The notes under the pieces were generated by a model. It was not told where the DNA came from and did no database searches. It worked only from the letters and a program-made list of their open reading frames with translations. From contig DFGB01000047.1 in assembly GCA_002371135.1 (NCBI GenBank), positions 295 through 10,535 of the forward strand: DNA of 10,241 bases. The letters run 5' to 3'. Origin of the DNA: Verrucomicrobia bacterium UBA3761 (lineage in GTDB: Bacteria > Verrucomicrobiota > Kiritimatiellia > RFP12 > UBA1067). Shown here piece after piece: positions 1 through 5,998 of the stretch. The first letter of the stretch is position 1. Each line of letters begins with the position of its first letter. A program made the position numbers and the translations under genes.

Positions 1-854
1 CCGACGGCGTCGGCACCAAGCTGAAAATCGCCGCCATGATGAACAAGCACGACACGGTCGGCCAGGATATCGTGAACCACTGCGTCAACGACATCCTCGT
101 CCAGGGCGCCTTCCCGCTGTTCTTCATGGACTACGTCGGCGCGGCGAAGTTTGACGCCGTCCAGTTCAAGAACGTCATCGCCGGCATCTGCAAAGCCTGC
201 AAGGAGAACCACATGGCCCTCCTCGGCGGCGAAACCGCCGAAATGCCCGGCCTCTACCCCGCAGGCGAATACGATCTCGTCGGCACCATCGTCGGCCACG
301 TCTCCAAGAAGAATCTCATCACCGGCAAATCCATCCGCGCCGGAGATGTCATCATCGGCTTCCCCTCCGGCGGCCTCCAGACGAACGGCTTTTCGCTCGC
401 CCGCCGCGTCATATTCGACCTCTGCCAGTATTCGTGGCAGGATAAACTCCCCGGCACGAACCAGACCTTCGGCGAAGCGCTCCTCGCCGTCCACAAGAGC
501 TTCCTCAAGCCTGTCGCAAAGCTCATCGAGCGCAAGATCAAGATCCACGGCATGGCCCACATCACGGGCGGCGGCTTCCAGGACAACATCCCGCGCGTCC
601 TCCCCAAGGTCGTCAATGCCGAAATCGACCGCTCTTCCTGGCAAGTCCCGACGATTTTCAACTTCATCGAGCGCCAGGGCAAGGTCGATCGCGACGAGAT
701 GTATCGCGTGTTCAACATGGGCATCGGCTACGTCGTAATCGTCCCGAAGTCCGAACTCCAGCGCACCACCAACATCCTCAAGGCGCAGCACCAGCCCTAC
801 AATGTCATCGGCGTCATCCGCAAGGGCACCGGCGTTGTGACCTTCAAGGACTGA
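1..854 (+). CDS. purM: Phosphoribosylformylglycinamidine cyclo-ligase (AIR synthetase), 5' end missing
   Basis: PurM closes the imidazole ring in de novo purine synthesis: ATP-dependent conversion of formylglycinamidine ribonucleotide to aminoimidazole ribonucleotide, in the cytoplasm. The reading frame is open from base 3, and the first readable residues are the family motif DGVGTK, so the gene runs in from the left. 283 residues are present; E. coli PurM has 345, so about 60 N-terminal residues are missing. Other PurM motifs follow in order: CVNDILVQGA and the FFMDY segment, GGETAEMPG (about 225-251), the SGGLQTNGFSL segment, and HITGGGFQDNIPRVLP (about 558-605), then the conserved MYRVFNMGIG. 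The match is continuous to the stop TGA at 852-854, so the 3' end is intact. The ATG at 36 is internal, not the start. A hydrolase gene begins 7 bases downstream and is probably co-transcribed. Identification is very secure. Confidence 0.97.
   Translation, partial: DGVGTKLKIAAMMNKHDTVGQDIVNHCVNDILVQGAFPLFFMDYVGAAKFDAVQFKNVIAGICKACKENHMALLGGETAEMPGLYPAGEYDLVGTIVGHVSKKNLITGKSIRAGDVIIGFPSGGLQTNGFSLARRVIFDLCQYSWQDKLPGTNQTFGEALLAVHKSFLKPVAKLIERKIKIHGMAHITGGGFQDNIPRVLPKVVNAEIDRSSWQVPTIFNFIERQGKVDRDEMYRVFNMGIGYVVIVPKSELQRTTNILKAQHQPYNVIGVIRKGTGVVTFKD
846..850 (+). promoter_or_regulatory. Ribosome binding site for the TTG-started hydrolase
   Basis: AAGGA lies 11 bases before the TTG at 862, inside the last codons of purM. 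It supports the TTG as start. The frame is closed by an in-frame TGA at 838-840, and no ATG or GTG occurs between that stop and 862. The spacing is a little long, and translation may also be coupled to termination of purM at 854. Confidence 0.5.
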
Positions 855-861
855 AAAGCGC

Positions 862-1491
862 TTGGCCTGCTTCGTTCTCAATGGCTGGGCCGCGGCCGAA
901 ACGGCCTGGAGCCTGTGCAAATTCAATCGCGATAGGGTTTTCTCCTATCGCGATCATCTTGATGGCGCCACATCGCGCGCATTCGACGCGGCAAGCCGCG
1001 TCACGCTTGTCGGCTGGTCGATGGGCGGCACCCACGCGCTCGAACTTGCGCTCCGCTCACCGGAGAAAGTCGCTTCTCTCGTCCTCGTCGCAGCCACGCC
1101 CCGCATGATGAAAGACGGCACAGATTGGCCTGGCATGACGGAGCGTCGCCTCGCCGCGCTCGACTACGGCCTGCGGCTTTCCGCCCGCGACACTCACCTC
1201 CCGGTCAACCCCTACATCGTAGACGACGAGACCGCCCTTTCGCGAGGGCTCGACTACCTGCGCCGGACCGACCTCCGCGCCCGGCTCGCCGCAAGCGGCG
1301 AGGCTCTCTCAAAAATCCCGGTCGCGATTTTCCAAAGCGAAAAGGACGCCGTTGTCCGGCGTCCCCATGCAGATTTTCTCGCATCGGTCTTCGCATCCTC
1401 GCGCCTGACCATCATCCCCGGCGCCGAACACGCCCTTCCCGTCGCAATCCCTTCGCTCATCGATTCCGCGCTCCGCGCAAACGGGAAGTAG
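862..1491 (+). CDS. Alpha/beta hydrolase resembling pimeloyl-ACP methyl ester esterase (BioH/BioG-like)
   Basis: The 209-residue protein is a compact alpha/beta hydrolase. The nucleophile elbow GWSMGG gives Ser53. Asp162 (in SEKDAVV) and His190 (in GAEHALP) complete a plausible triad; the Asp-His distance of 28 residues equals that of E. coli BioH as I recall it (S82, D207, H235). BioH-like stretches are TDWPGM after the elbow (DEWPGI in BioH) and GLDYLRRTDLRARL (GLEILKTVDLRQPL). BioH removes the methyl group from pimeloyl-ACP methyl ester in biotin synthesis. The N-terminal half is much shorter than in BioH (256 residues) and starts directly on the first strand with FVLNGW, so size and front end look more like BioG (about 215 residues). 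The usual oxyanion-side HG is NG here. No biotin gene is visible nearby; purM is 7 bases upstream. The fold is certain, the substrate inferred. Confidence 0.75.
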   Translation: MACFVLNGWAAAETAWSLCKFNRDRVFSYRDHLDGATSRAFDAASRVTLVGWSMGGTHALELALRSPEKVASLVLVAATPRMMKDGTDWPGMTERRLAALDYGLRLSARDTHLPVNPYIVDDETALSRGLDYLRRTDLRARLAASGEALSKIPVAIFQSEKDAVVRRPHADFLASVFASSRLTIIPGAEHALPVAIPSLIDSALRANGK

Positions 1492-1504
1492 GAAGCAGGA
1501 AGTA
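1484..1504 (+). repeat. Heptamer tandem repeat GGAAGYA x3
   Basis: Three head-to-tail heptamers, GGAAGTA, GGAAGCA, GGAAGTA, followed by G. The hydrolase stop codon TAG (1489-1491) lies across the first and second units, so the repeat forms the very end of the gene. The same heptamers appear in inverted orientation at 1683-1696. Confidence 0.85.
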
Positions 1505-1529
1505 GAGCGCATCTCCTGCTCCCTGTTTC
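1492..1529 (+). other. Stem-loop directly after the hydrolase stop codon
   Basis: Arms 1492-1505 and 1516-1529 flank a 10-base loop. As RNA, 13 of 14 positions pair, two of them as G:U wobbles, with one A:C mismatch. It would be a 3'-end hairpin for the purM-hydrolase transcript. No T-run follows, so it is not a classical intrinsic terminator; transcript protection or factor-assisted termination is possible. The 5' arm is also perfectly complementary to 1686-1699, so two alternative pairings exist. Confidence 0.55.
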
Positions 1530-1550
1530 GGTCGCTTTAGCGACGGCCCT
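1505..1550 (+). repeat. 46-base direct repeat, copy 1
   Basis: This segment matches 1675-1720 at 39 of 46 positions without gaps, at a constant offset of 170 bases. All seven differences are transitions. It contains degenerate pyrimidine heptamers (1513-1533) and a small palindrome, GTCGCTTTAGCGAC (1531-1544). Confidence 0.85.
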
Positions 1551-1587
1551 GACGCCACGCTCTTTGTTCGTCTATGCGCGGCTTGAG

Positions 1588-1671
1588 CGCCAAGGAGGCG
1601 CGGCTTCAGCCGCGCCACGTTCTGTTGCCGTCGCTCGGGCGTGGCGCGGCTTTAGCCGCGCCTCCTTGGCG
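1588..1671 (+). repeat. Large fold-back made of two palindromic units (REP/BIME-like)
   Basis: Two 31-base arms, 1588-1618 and 1641-1671, are inverted copies matching at 29 of 31 positions around a 22-base loop (1619-1640). Each arm is itself a perfect 9-base-pair hairpin with a 2-base loop: GGCGCGGCT / AGCCGCGCC at 1597-1616 (loop TC) and 1643-1662 (loop TT). The region can therefore fold as one long cruciform or as two short hairpins. Paired inverted palindromes between genes are the layout of REP/BIME elements of enterobacteria; a relationship is not implied. Roles could be transcript 3'-end protection, termination or nucleoid-protein binding. No T-run follows. Confidence 0.85.
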
Positions 1672-1674
1672 TAC

Positions 1675-1720
1675 GAGCGCATTTCCTACTTCCTGCTTCG
1701 ACCGCTTTAGCGACAGCCCT
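1675..1720 (+). repeat. 46-base direct repeat, copy 2
   Basis: Second copy of 1505-1550. It contains the heptamers TTCCTAC (1683-1689) and TTCCTGC (1690-1696) and the small palindrome around GCTTTAGC (1704-1711). Bases 1686-1699 are the exact reverse complement of 1492-1505, so copy 2 also forms the right-hand inverted end of the repeat region. Confidence 0.85.
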
Positions 1721-1739
1721 TGGCGCACGAGCGCCCCAC

Positions 1740-1753
1740 CCATCAACCATCAA
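1740..1753 (+). repeat. Heptamer tandem repeat CCATCAA x2
   Basis: Two perfect head-to-tail copies of CCATCAA, followed by CC. It sits between the palindromic region and the GH2 promoter. The unit length is the same as in the other intergenic tandem repeats of this window, but the unit sequence differs. Confidence 0.75.
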
Positions 1754-1769
1754 CCCTCTTCTCGCCTAC

Positions 1770-1799
1770 TTGCGCACAGCGCGTAAAATATGATATAAT
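1770..1799 (+). promoter_or_regulatory. Extended -10 promoter for the GH2 gene
   Basis: TGATATAAT at 1791-1799 is a perfect extended -10 element (TGnTATAAT). A weak -35 candidate, TTGCGC (1770-1775), lies 18 bases before TATAAT; a weak -35 is typical with an extended -10. Expected initiation is about seven bases after TATAAT, at or within a few bases of A1807, which is the first base of the ATG. The mRNA would be leaderless or carry only a few untranslated bases. No ribosome binding site lies before this ATG, which agrees with that reading. Confidence 0.75.
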
Positions 1800-1806
1800 T
1801 CCTGCC

Positions 1807-4800
1807 ATGAATTTGCGAAAAGGTTTTCTGTCCACGCTTGCCGTGGCAATGGGATGTACCGCATGGGCGATTGCGCCGGGCGAGTACAATCTCAATGCCG
1901 ACTGGCGCTTTTCATGGACGAAAGGGCCTCTGCCGCTTTCAAACGCGATGCGCTCGATGGAGATTGGCGGTCTCGGCGTGGAAGCGCCGGGCTATGACGA
2001 CAGCGGCTGGGAGACTGTGAGCGTCCCTCATCCGGTGAATGCGCACGACTCGTTCGACGAGCGCGCAAGCGATCCGGGCGAGGCGAATTTCAAGCGCGAC
2101 ATGATGTTCTACCGCAAACGCATAACGCTGGACGCCGCGCCGGAGGGCAAGGCGTTTCTGACGTTCGAGACCGTGCGCCAGACGCTCTACGTGTGGGTGA
2201 ACGGCAAATTCGCGGGCTACTACGAAGCGGGCATCGCGCCGACGGCGTATGACGTGACGGCGCTGTTGAAAGCGGGCGCAAACACGATTGCCGTCGCAAC
2301 CGACAACACGGCGATGCGCGGCACGAAATATTTCCACAACGAAACGATTCCCGACGGCAGACACGAAATAGGCGACGGCTCCGGCGAGAACTGGCAATGG
2401 AATACGACGGATTTCAACGAAGTCCAGGGCGGGCTCGTCGGCGATGTAAAACTCGTCGTGAAGCCGAAGAAGATATACCTCACACTCCCCTTCTACAACA
2501 ACCTCAAGACGCAAGGCGCGTATGTAACAGCAAGGGATTTCGATTTCGCGGCCGGCGAGGCCGCCGTGAACGTGCGGGCCGAAGTGCGCAACGAGAGCGG
2601 CGCGGCGGTGCTGGCGGCGGTCAAGGTCGACATCATAGACGCCAGAACGAAGAAAAGCGTGGCGGCGTTCGCCGGCGCGCCGCAGGAGATTCCAGCTGCA
2701 AACGATGCGGGGGTCGTGTTCCCGACGTCGCTTGAAAAGGACGTCTACGAAGCCGCCCCGCAGCCGACGCGCGTCGTCTCGCCCGAGACTGCGTTCATCG
2801 CGGCCGCGGGGCGCGCAAAGGCTCTGACGTTCTGGTCGCCCGATACGCCGCATCTCTACGACGTCAGAATAACGCTGGCCGACGCGAAAGGAGCCGTGCT
2901 CGATACGACGACGATCCGCACCGGATTCCGGCATGTGGAATACGACGCCGCCGAGGGCGGACTCAAGATCAACGGCAAGAACACGTGGCTCACGGGCTAT
3001 GCGCAGCGCTCGACGGACGAGTGGGCGGCGATCGGCGTTCCGCCGCAATGGATGCAGGACTACGACGCGGCGCTCATACGCAAATCGAACGCGAATTTCG
3101 TGCGCTGGATGCACGTGGCGCCAAAGCCCGCGCCGGTTAGGGCGTTCGACAAGCTCGGCATCGTCAACGCCGCCCCGGCCGGCGACAAGGAGGGCGACGT
3201 ATCCGGGCGCGCCTGGGCCCAGCGCATGGAAGCCATGCGCGATACGATAATCTATTTCCGCAACTCCCCTTCCATATTCTTCTGGGAGGCCGGCAACAAC
3301 CAGATTTCCCCCGCCCACATGAAGGAGATGACCGCGATGAAGCGCCTCCTCGACCCGGACGGAGGACGCTTCATGGGTTGCCGCACGCTCAATACGAAAG
3401 AGCAGATCGCAGAAGCGGAATATGTGGGCACGATGCTCCACCGCCACGAACAGCCCGCCTTCGACGCGATGGGCGCGCTCGGCAAATTCATGCCGATGAT
3501 GGAGACCGAATACGCACGCCAGGAATCGCCGCGCCGCTCTTGGGACGACTATACGCCGCCCGACTACGATTACCGCGGCCGCTACTTGAACGGCGGCAAG
3601 AAAGAGAACGGCATGGACGTCTACGACCAGACGCAGGAGGATTTCGCGCTCTCGACCGCAAAGGAGTATGCACTATTCTACTCCTCGCGCAACTCCGGCG
3701 CCCAGGCGAAGACGTACACATGCTGCGCGGCGCTCTGCTGGAGCGACTCCAACCAGCACGGCCGCCAGTCGTTCAGCGAAAACTGCCGCTCGTCCGGCCG
3801 CGTCGACGCCGTGCGCATACCCAAGGAAAACTTCGACGTCTTTCGCGTGATGCAGTCCGGGGACCCCGACGTAATGCTCGTCGGACACTGGTCGTACCCG
3901 AAACTCGCAAAAGACAACTACATGTATCCCGTCAAGAAATACAACGGGCATTACATGGAAGAGACGGGGGAAATGGCGCAGCGCGATCCGCTGCACAAAA
4001 CCGTCTACGCGATCGGTTCGGCGCACGTGGCGAGCGTGGAACTTCTCGTGAACGGCAAATCGAAGGGCGTATGCGCGAAGCCGAAGGATATCTTCGTATA
4101 TGAATTCCGCGATGTAGACATAACGGAAAGCGGCATCGTGGACGTCGTGGCACGAGACCGCGAAGGCAGGGAGATTGCGCGCGACAGCGTGCGCTCGTTC
4201 CGCGGAAAGGGCAAAATCGAAAGCAAAACGCGGCTTGGTCCGAAGGGGTGGCTCGCCGACGGCGCGGATCTCGCGATAGTGGATTTCGCGCTCAAGGATG
4301 CGAGCGGAACGGTGCATCCATTCGCGGCGGACAGATTGCGCTTCAAACTGACCGGCGACGCGAAATTCATGGGAGGCTGGAATTCCGGCGTGTTCGGCGA
4401 AGCATCGCCCATCGGGAAAGATTTCGTGAATCTTGAATGCGGCAGGGCGCGCGTATTCATCAAAGCGGGACGCAAGGCCGGGCCTGTAAAACTCGCATGG
4501 ACGTGCGACAACGGAGAAAACGGCGTCGTGGAACTCGCGACGCGCGAGGTAGGCTGCGAAGGCGGCATCCTCGCCGCGCCGCAGCAGGAATTCCCCGCAA
4601 ACGAACTCACATTCGAGCGCGGAACGACGGCGGTAGCGTTCCAGGACCTCGCGGCCGGCGTGGGAAATGCCGAAAAGTATAAAGTGTTCGTCGACGGCAA
4701 GGAAGTAGAATTCCCCAAGGGGCTCGGCGCACCGGTCAAGTTCGACGCCAACACGGGCGTCTCGTGCGCATACGAAAACGTCCTCGCCGCGCTCAAGGCG

Positions 4801-5121
4801 GCAGGCGCGAAACTTGAATATGCCGTCGAACCCAAGCGCATCCCAGCCTCGAAAAAGTGGCTGCGCGACATGAGTTCGACCCCATACGTGCCTATGATCA
4901 CCGTCAAGACAGGCGGACGCGAGATAGACGCCTGCGTCGGGTTCACGGAGCTCTTCCTCGACAACGGCAAGGACAAGAATCTCACCAACTGCGAAATATA
5001 CCGCGCCCGCGCCAAGAGCCCGATCGTGTGCGGCGAACTCGCCGCCCTCGCCGGCTACATCCCGGGCGTCGAAATCAAAACCGACGAAAACGCAAAGAGA
5101 GTCGACATCAGCGTGAAATGA
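1807..5121 (+). CDS. Exported GH2-family glycoside hydrolase with altered acid/base residue and extra C-terminal module
   Basis: 1104 residues. The start at 1807 is chosen because a signal peptide begins there (MNLRKG, hydrophobic core, cleavage probably after AWA, residues 19-21) and a promoter lies just upstream; an earlier in-frame ATG (1720) lies before that promoter. The layout is GH2-like: sugar-binding jelly roll (about 24-220), Ig-like domain (225-375), TIM barrel (385-690) with KINGKNTWLTGY, NFVRWMH (430-436) and PKENFDVF, a domain with VELLVNGKSKG (about 730-800), a GH2 domain-5-like segment (815-900), then about 170 extra residues. PMMETEYA aligns with LacZ PLILCEYA, so Glu568 is the likely nucleophile. 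FWEAGNN aligns with the usual WSLGNE, putting Asn498 at the acid/base position. Substrate is not readable; beta-galactosidase-like or arabinose-releasing activity is possible given the neighbours. It acts outside the cytoplasm. The ABC ATPase gene follows after 72 bases. Confidence 0.85.
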   Translation: MNLRKGFLSTLAVAMGCTAWAIAPGEYNLNADWRFSWTKGPLPLSNAMRSMEIGGLGVEAPGYDDSGWETVSVPHPVNAHDSFDERASDPGEANFKRDMMFYRKRITLDAAPEGKAFLTFETVRQTLYVWVNGKFAGYYEAGIAPTAYDVTALLKAGANTIAVATDNTAMRGTKYFHNETIPDGRHEIGDGSGENWQWNTTDFNEVQGGLVGDVKLVVKPKKIYLTLPFYNNLKTQGAYVTARDFDFAAGEAAVNVRAEVRNESGAAVLAAVKVDIIDARTKKSVAAFAGAPQEIPAANDAGVVFPTSLEKDVYEAAPQPTRVVSPETAFIAAAGRAKALTFWSPDTPHLYDVRITLADAKGAVLDTTTIRTGFRHVEYDAAEGGLKINGKNTWLTGYAQRSTDEWAAIGVPPQWMQDYDAALIRKSNANFVRWMHVAPKPAPVRAFDKLGIVNAAPAGDKEGDVSGRAWAQRMEAMRDTIIYFRNSPSIFFWEAGNNQISPAHMKEMTAMKRLLDPDGGRFMGCRTLNTKEQIAEAEYVGTMLHRHEQPAFDAMGALGKFMPMMETEYARQESPRRSWDDYTPPDYDYRGRYLNGGKKENGMDVYDQTQEDFALSTAKEYALFYSSRNSGAQAKTYTCCAALCWSDSNQHGRQSFSENCRSSGRVDAVRIPKENFDVFRVMQSGDPDVMLVGHWSYPKLAKDNYMYPVKKYNGHYMEETGEMAQRDPLHKTVYAIGSAHVASVELLVNGKSKGVCAKPKDIFVYEFRDVDITESGIVDVVARDREGREIARDSVRSFRGKGKIESKTRLGPKGWLADGADLAIVDFALKDASGTVHPFAADRLRFKLTGDAKFMGGWNSGVFGEASPIGKDFVNLECGRARVFIKAGRKAGPVKLAWTCDNGENGVVELATREVGCEGGILAAPQQEFPANELTFERGTTAVAFQDLAAGVGNAEKYKVFVDGKEVEFPKGLGAPVKFDANTGVSCAYENVLAALKAAGAKLEYAVEPKRIPASKKWLRDMSSTPYVPMITVKTGGREIDACVGFTELFLDNGKDKNLTNCEIYRARAKSPIVCGELAALAGYIPGVEIKTDENAKRVDISVK

Positions 5122-5160
5122 AAGAGAAGTTTTCGGTTTACAGAAAAAGTTGAAAAGCGC

Positions 5161-5182
5161 AAATCGAAAAATCGAAAATCGA
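5161..5182 (+). repeat. Heptamer repeat AAATCGA x3 before the ABC gene
   Basis: AAATCGA occurs at 5161-5167, 5169-5175 and 5176-5182; the last two are exactly tandem and one extra A separates the first two. It occupies the AT-rich leader of the ABC ATPase gene, where no Shine-Dalgarno sequence is visible. An AT-rich, unstructured leader may stand in for one, but this is inference. Confidence 0.75.
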
Positions 5183-5193
5183 AAAATTCTTAA

Positions 5194-5994
5194 ATGGACA
5201 ACATACTCGAAGTCAGAGACCTCAAGGTCTATTTTCCCGTCAAGAAGGGAGTATTCGCGCATACCGTCGGGTATGTGAAGGCGGTGGACGGCGTCAGTTT
5301 CGACTTGCGGCGCGGCGAAACGCTTGGCGTGGTGGGGGAATCAGGCTGCGGCAAGTCGACGACATCGCGTGCGATTCTGCTTTTAAACAAACCGTGCGGC
5401 GGCACTATAAAGGTGGACGGCGTCGATATCACGCAAATCCACGGCCGCGATTTGATGGCGTATCGCCGCAAGGTGCAAGTGGTCTTCCAGGACCCGAACG
5501 CCTCGCTGAATCCGCGCCACACGATCCAGGAGATCTTGACCGAGGGTATGGTCTACCACGGCCTCTGCCGGAAAGAAGAGCGGCGCGACAAGGGCGCGGA
5601 GCTGCTGGAAGCGGTGGGGCTCGGGACGGAAATGCTAGACCGCTACCCGCACGAGTTTTCCGGCGGGCAGCGCCAGCGCATCTGCATCGCACGCGCCATC
5701 GCCCTCAAGCCGGAACTGCTCATCTGCGACGAGGCCGTTTCCGCGCTCGACCTCTCCATCCGCGCCCAGGTCCTCGACTTGCTGGGAGACCTCAAAAAGA
5801 AACTTTCGCTCTCGTTCCTATTCATCACGCACGACATCGGCGTCGTCCAGCATATCGCAGACCGCATCATCGTGATGAACAAGGGGCGGATCGTCGAGCA
5901 GGGAACGTGCGACGAAGTATTGAAAAACCCGAAAGAGGAATACACGAAATATCTAATGGCGAGCGTGCCTAAAATCGGCAAACCGCTGGCATAG
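5194..5994 (+). CDS. Oligopeptide/dipeptide-type ABC transporter ATP-binding protein (OppF/DppF-like), C-terminally short
   Basis: A 266-residue ABC ATPase that would power an inner-membrane importer. All nucleotide-binding motifs are present: Walker A GESGCGKST (48-56), Q-loop Gln99 in VVFQDP, signature SGGQR (156-160), Walker B LLICDE (175-180), D-loop SALD (183-186) and His213 in ITHD. KVYFPVKKG near the start, NASLNPRHTI and CDEAVSALDLSIRAQVLDLL are typical of the Opp/Dpp/Gsi group. OppF-like proteins normally run to about 320-335 residues with a C-terminal HPYT region. Here the corresponding segment reads KEEYTKYLMASVP, and the protein ends eight residues later at three consecutive in-frame stops (TAG TAA TAA, 5992-6000). 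No permease, binding protein or second ATPase is in the window, so the transported substrate is unknown. The start ATG at 5194 places LEVRDLKVYF where it should be. Confidence 0.9.
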   Translation: MDNILEVRDLKVYFPVKKGVFAHTVGYVKAVDGVSFDLRRGETLGVVGESGCGKSTTSRAILLLNKPCGGTIKVDGVDITQIHGRDLMAYRRKVQVVFQDPNASLNPRHTIQEILTEGMVYHGLCRKEERRDKGAELLEAVGLGTEMLDRYPHEFSGGQRQRICIARAIALKPELLICDEAVSALDLSIRAQVLDLLGDLKKKLSLSFLFITHDIGVVQHIADRIIVMNKGRIVEQGTCDEVLKNPKEEYTKYLMASVPKIGKPLA

Positions 5995-5998
5995 TAAT

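Noticed and set aside
1597..1662. Intrinsic transcription terminators at the GC-rich palindromes
   Set aside because: The stems are strong, but neither is followed by a T-run on the + strand, nor is there an A-run on the other side.
1505..1720. CRISPR array
   Set aside because: There are only two diverged repeat copies, and the space between them is filled by a palindromic structure, not by spacers.
1720..1806. N-terminal extension of the GH2 protein starting at the ATG at 1720
   Set aside because: It lies upstream of the promoter, within repeat DNA, and would bury the signal peptide behind 29 unrelated residues.
1807..1872. GH2 protein as a lipoprotein (Cys17)
   Set aside because: Residues before the Cys are V-A-M-G, which lacks the usual Leu/Val/Ile at -3. 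An ordinary cleavage site after AWA fits better.
1939..3447. 502-residue open frame on the minus strand inside the GH2 gene
   Set aside because: It has no recognisable motif and a His/Arg-rich composition typical of the reverse complement of a GC-rich gene. The + strand protein here has clear GH2 motifs.
3673..5262. 529-residue and overlapping 336-residue minus-strand open frames
   Set aside because: Same reason: antisense shadows of the GH2 frame in GC-rich DNA, without family features or ribosome binding sites.
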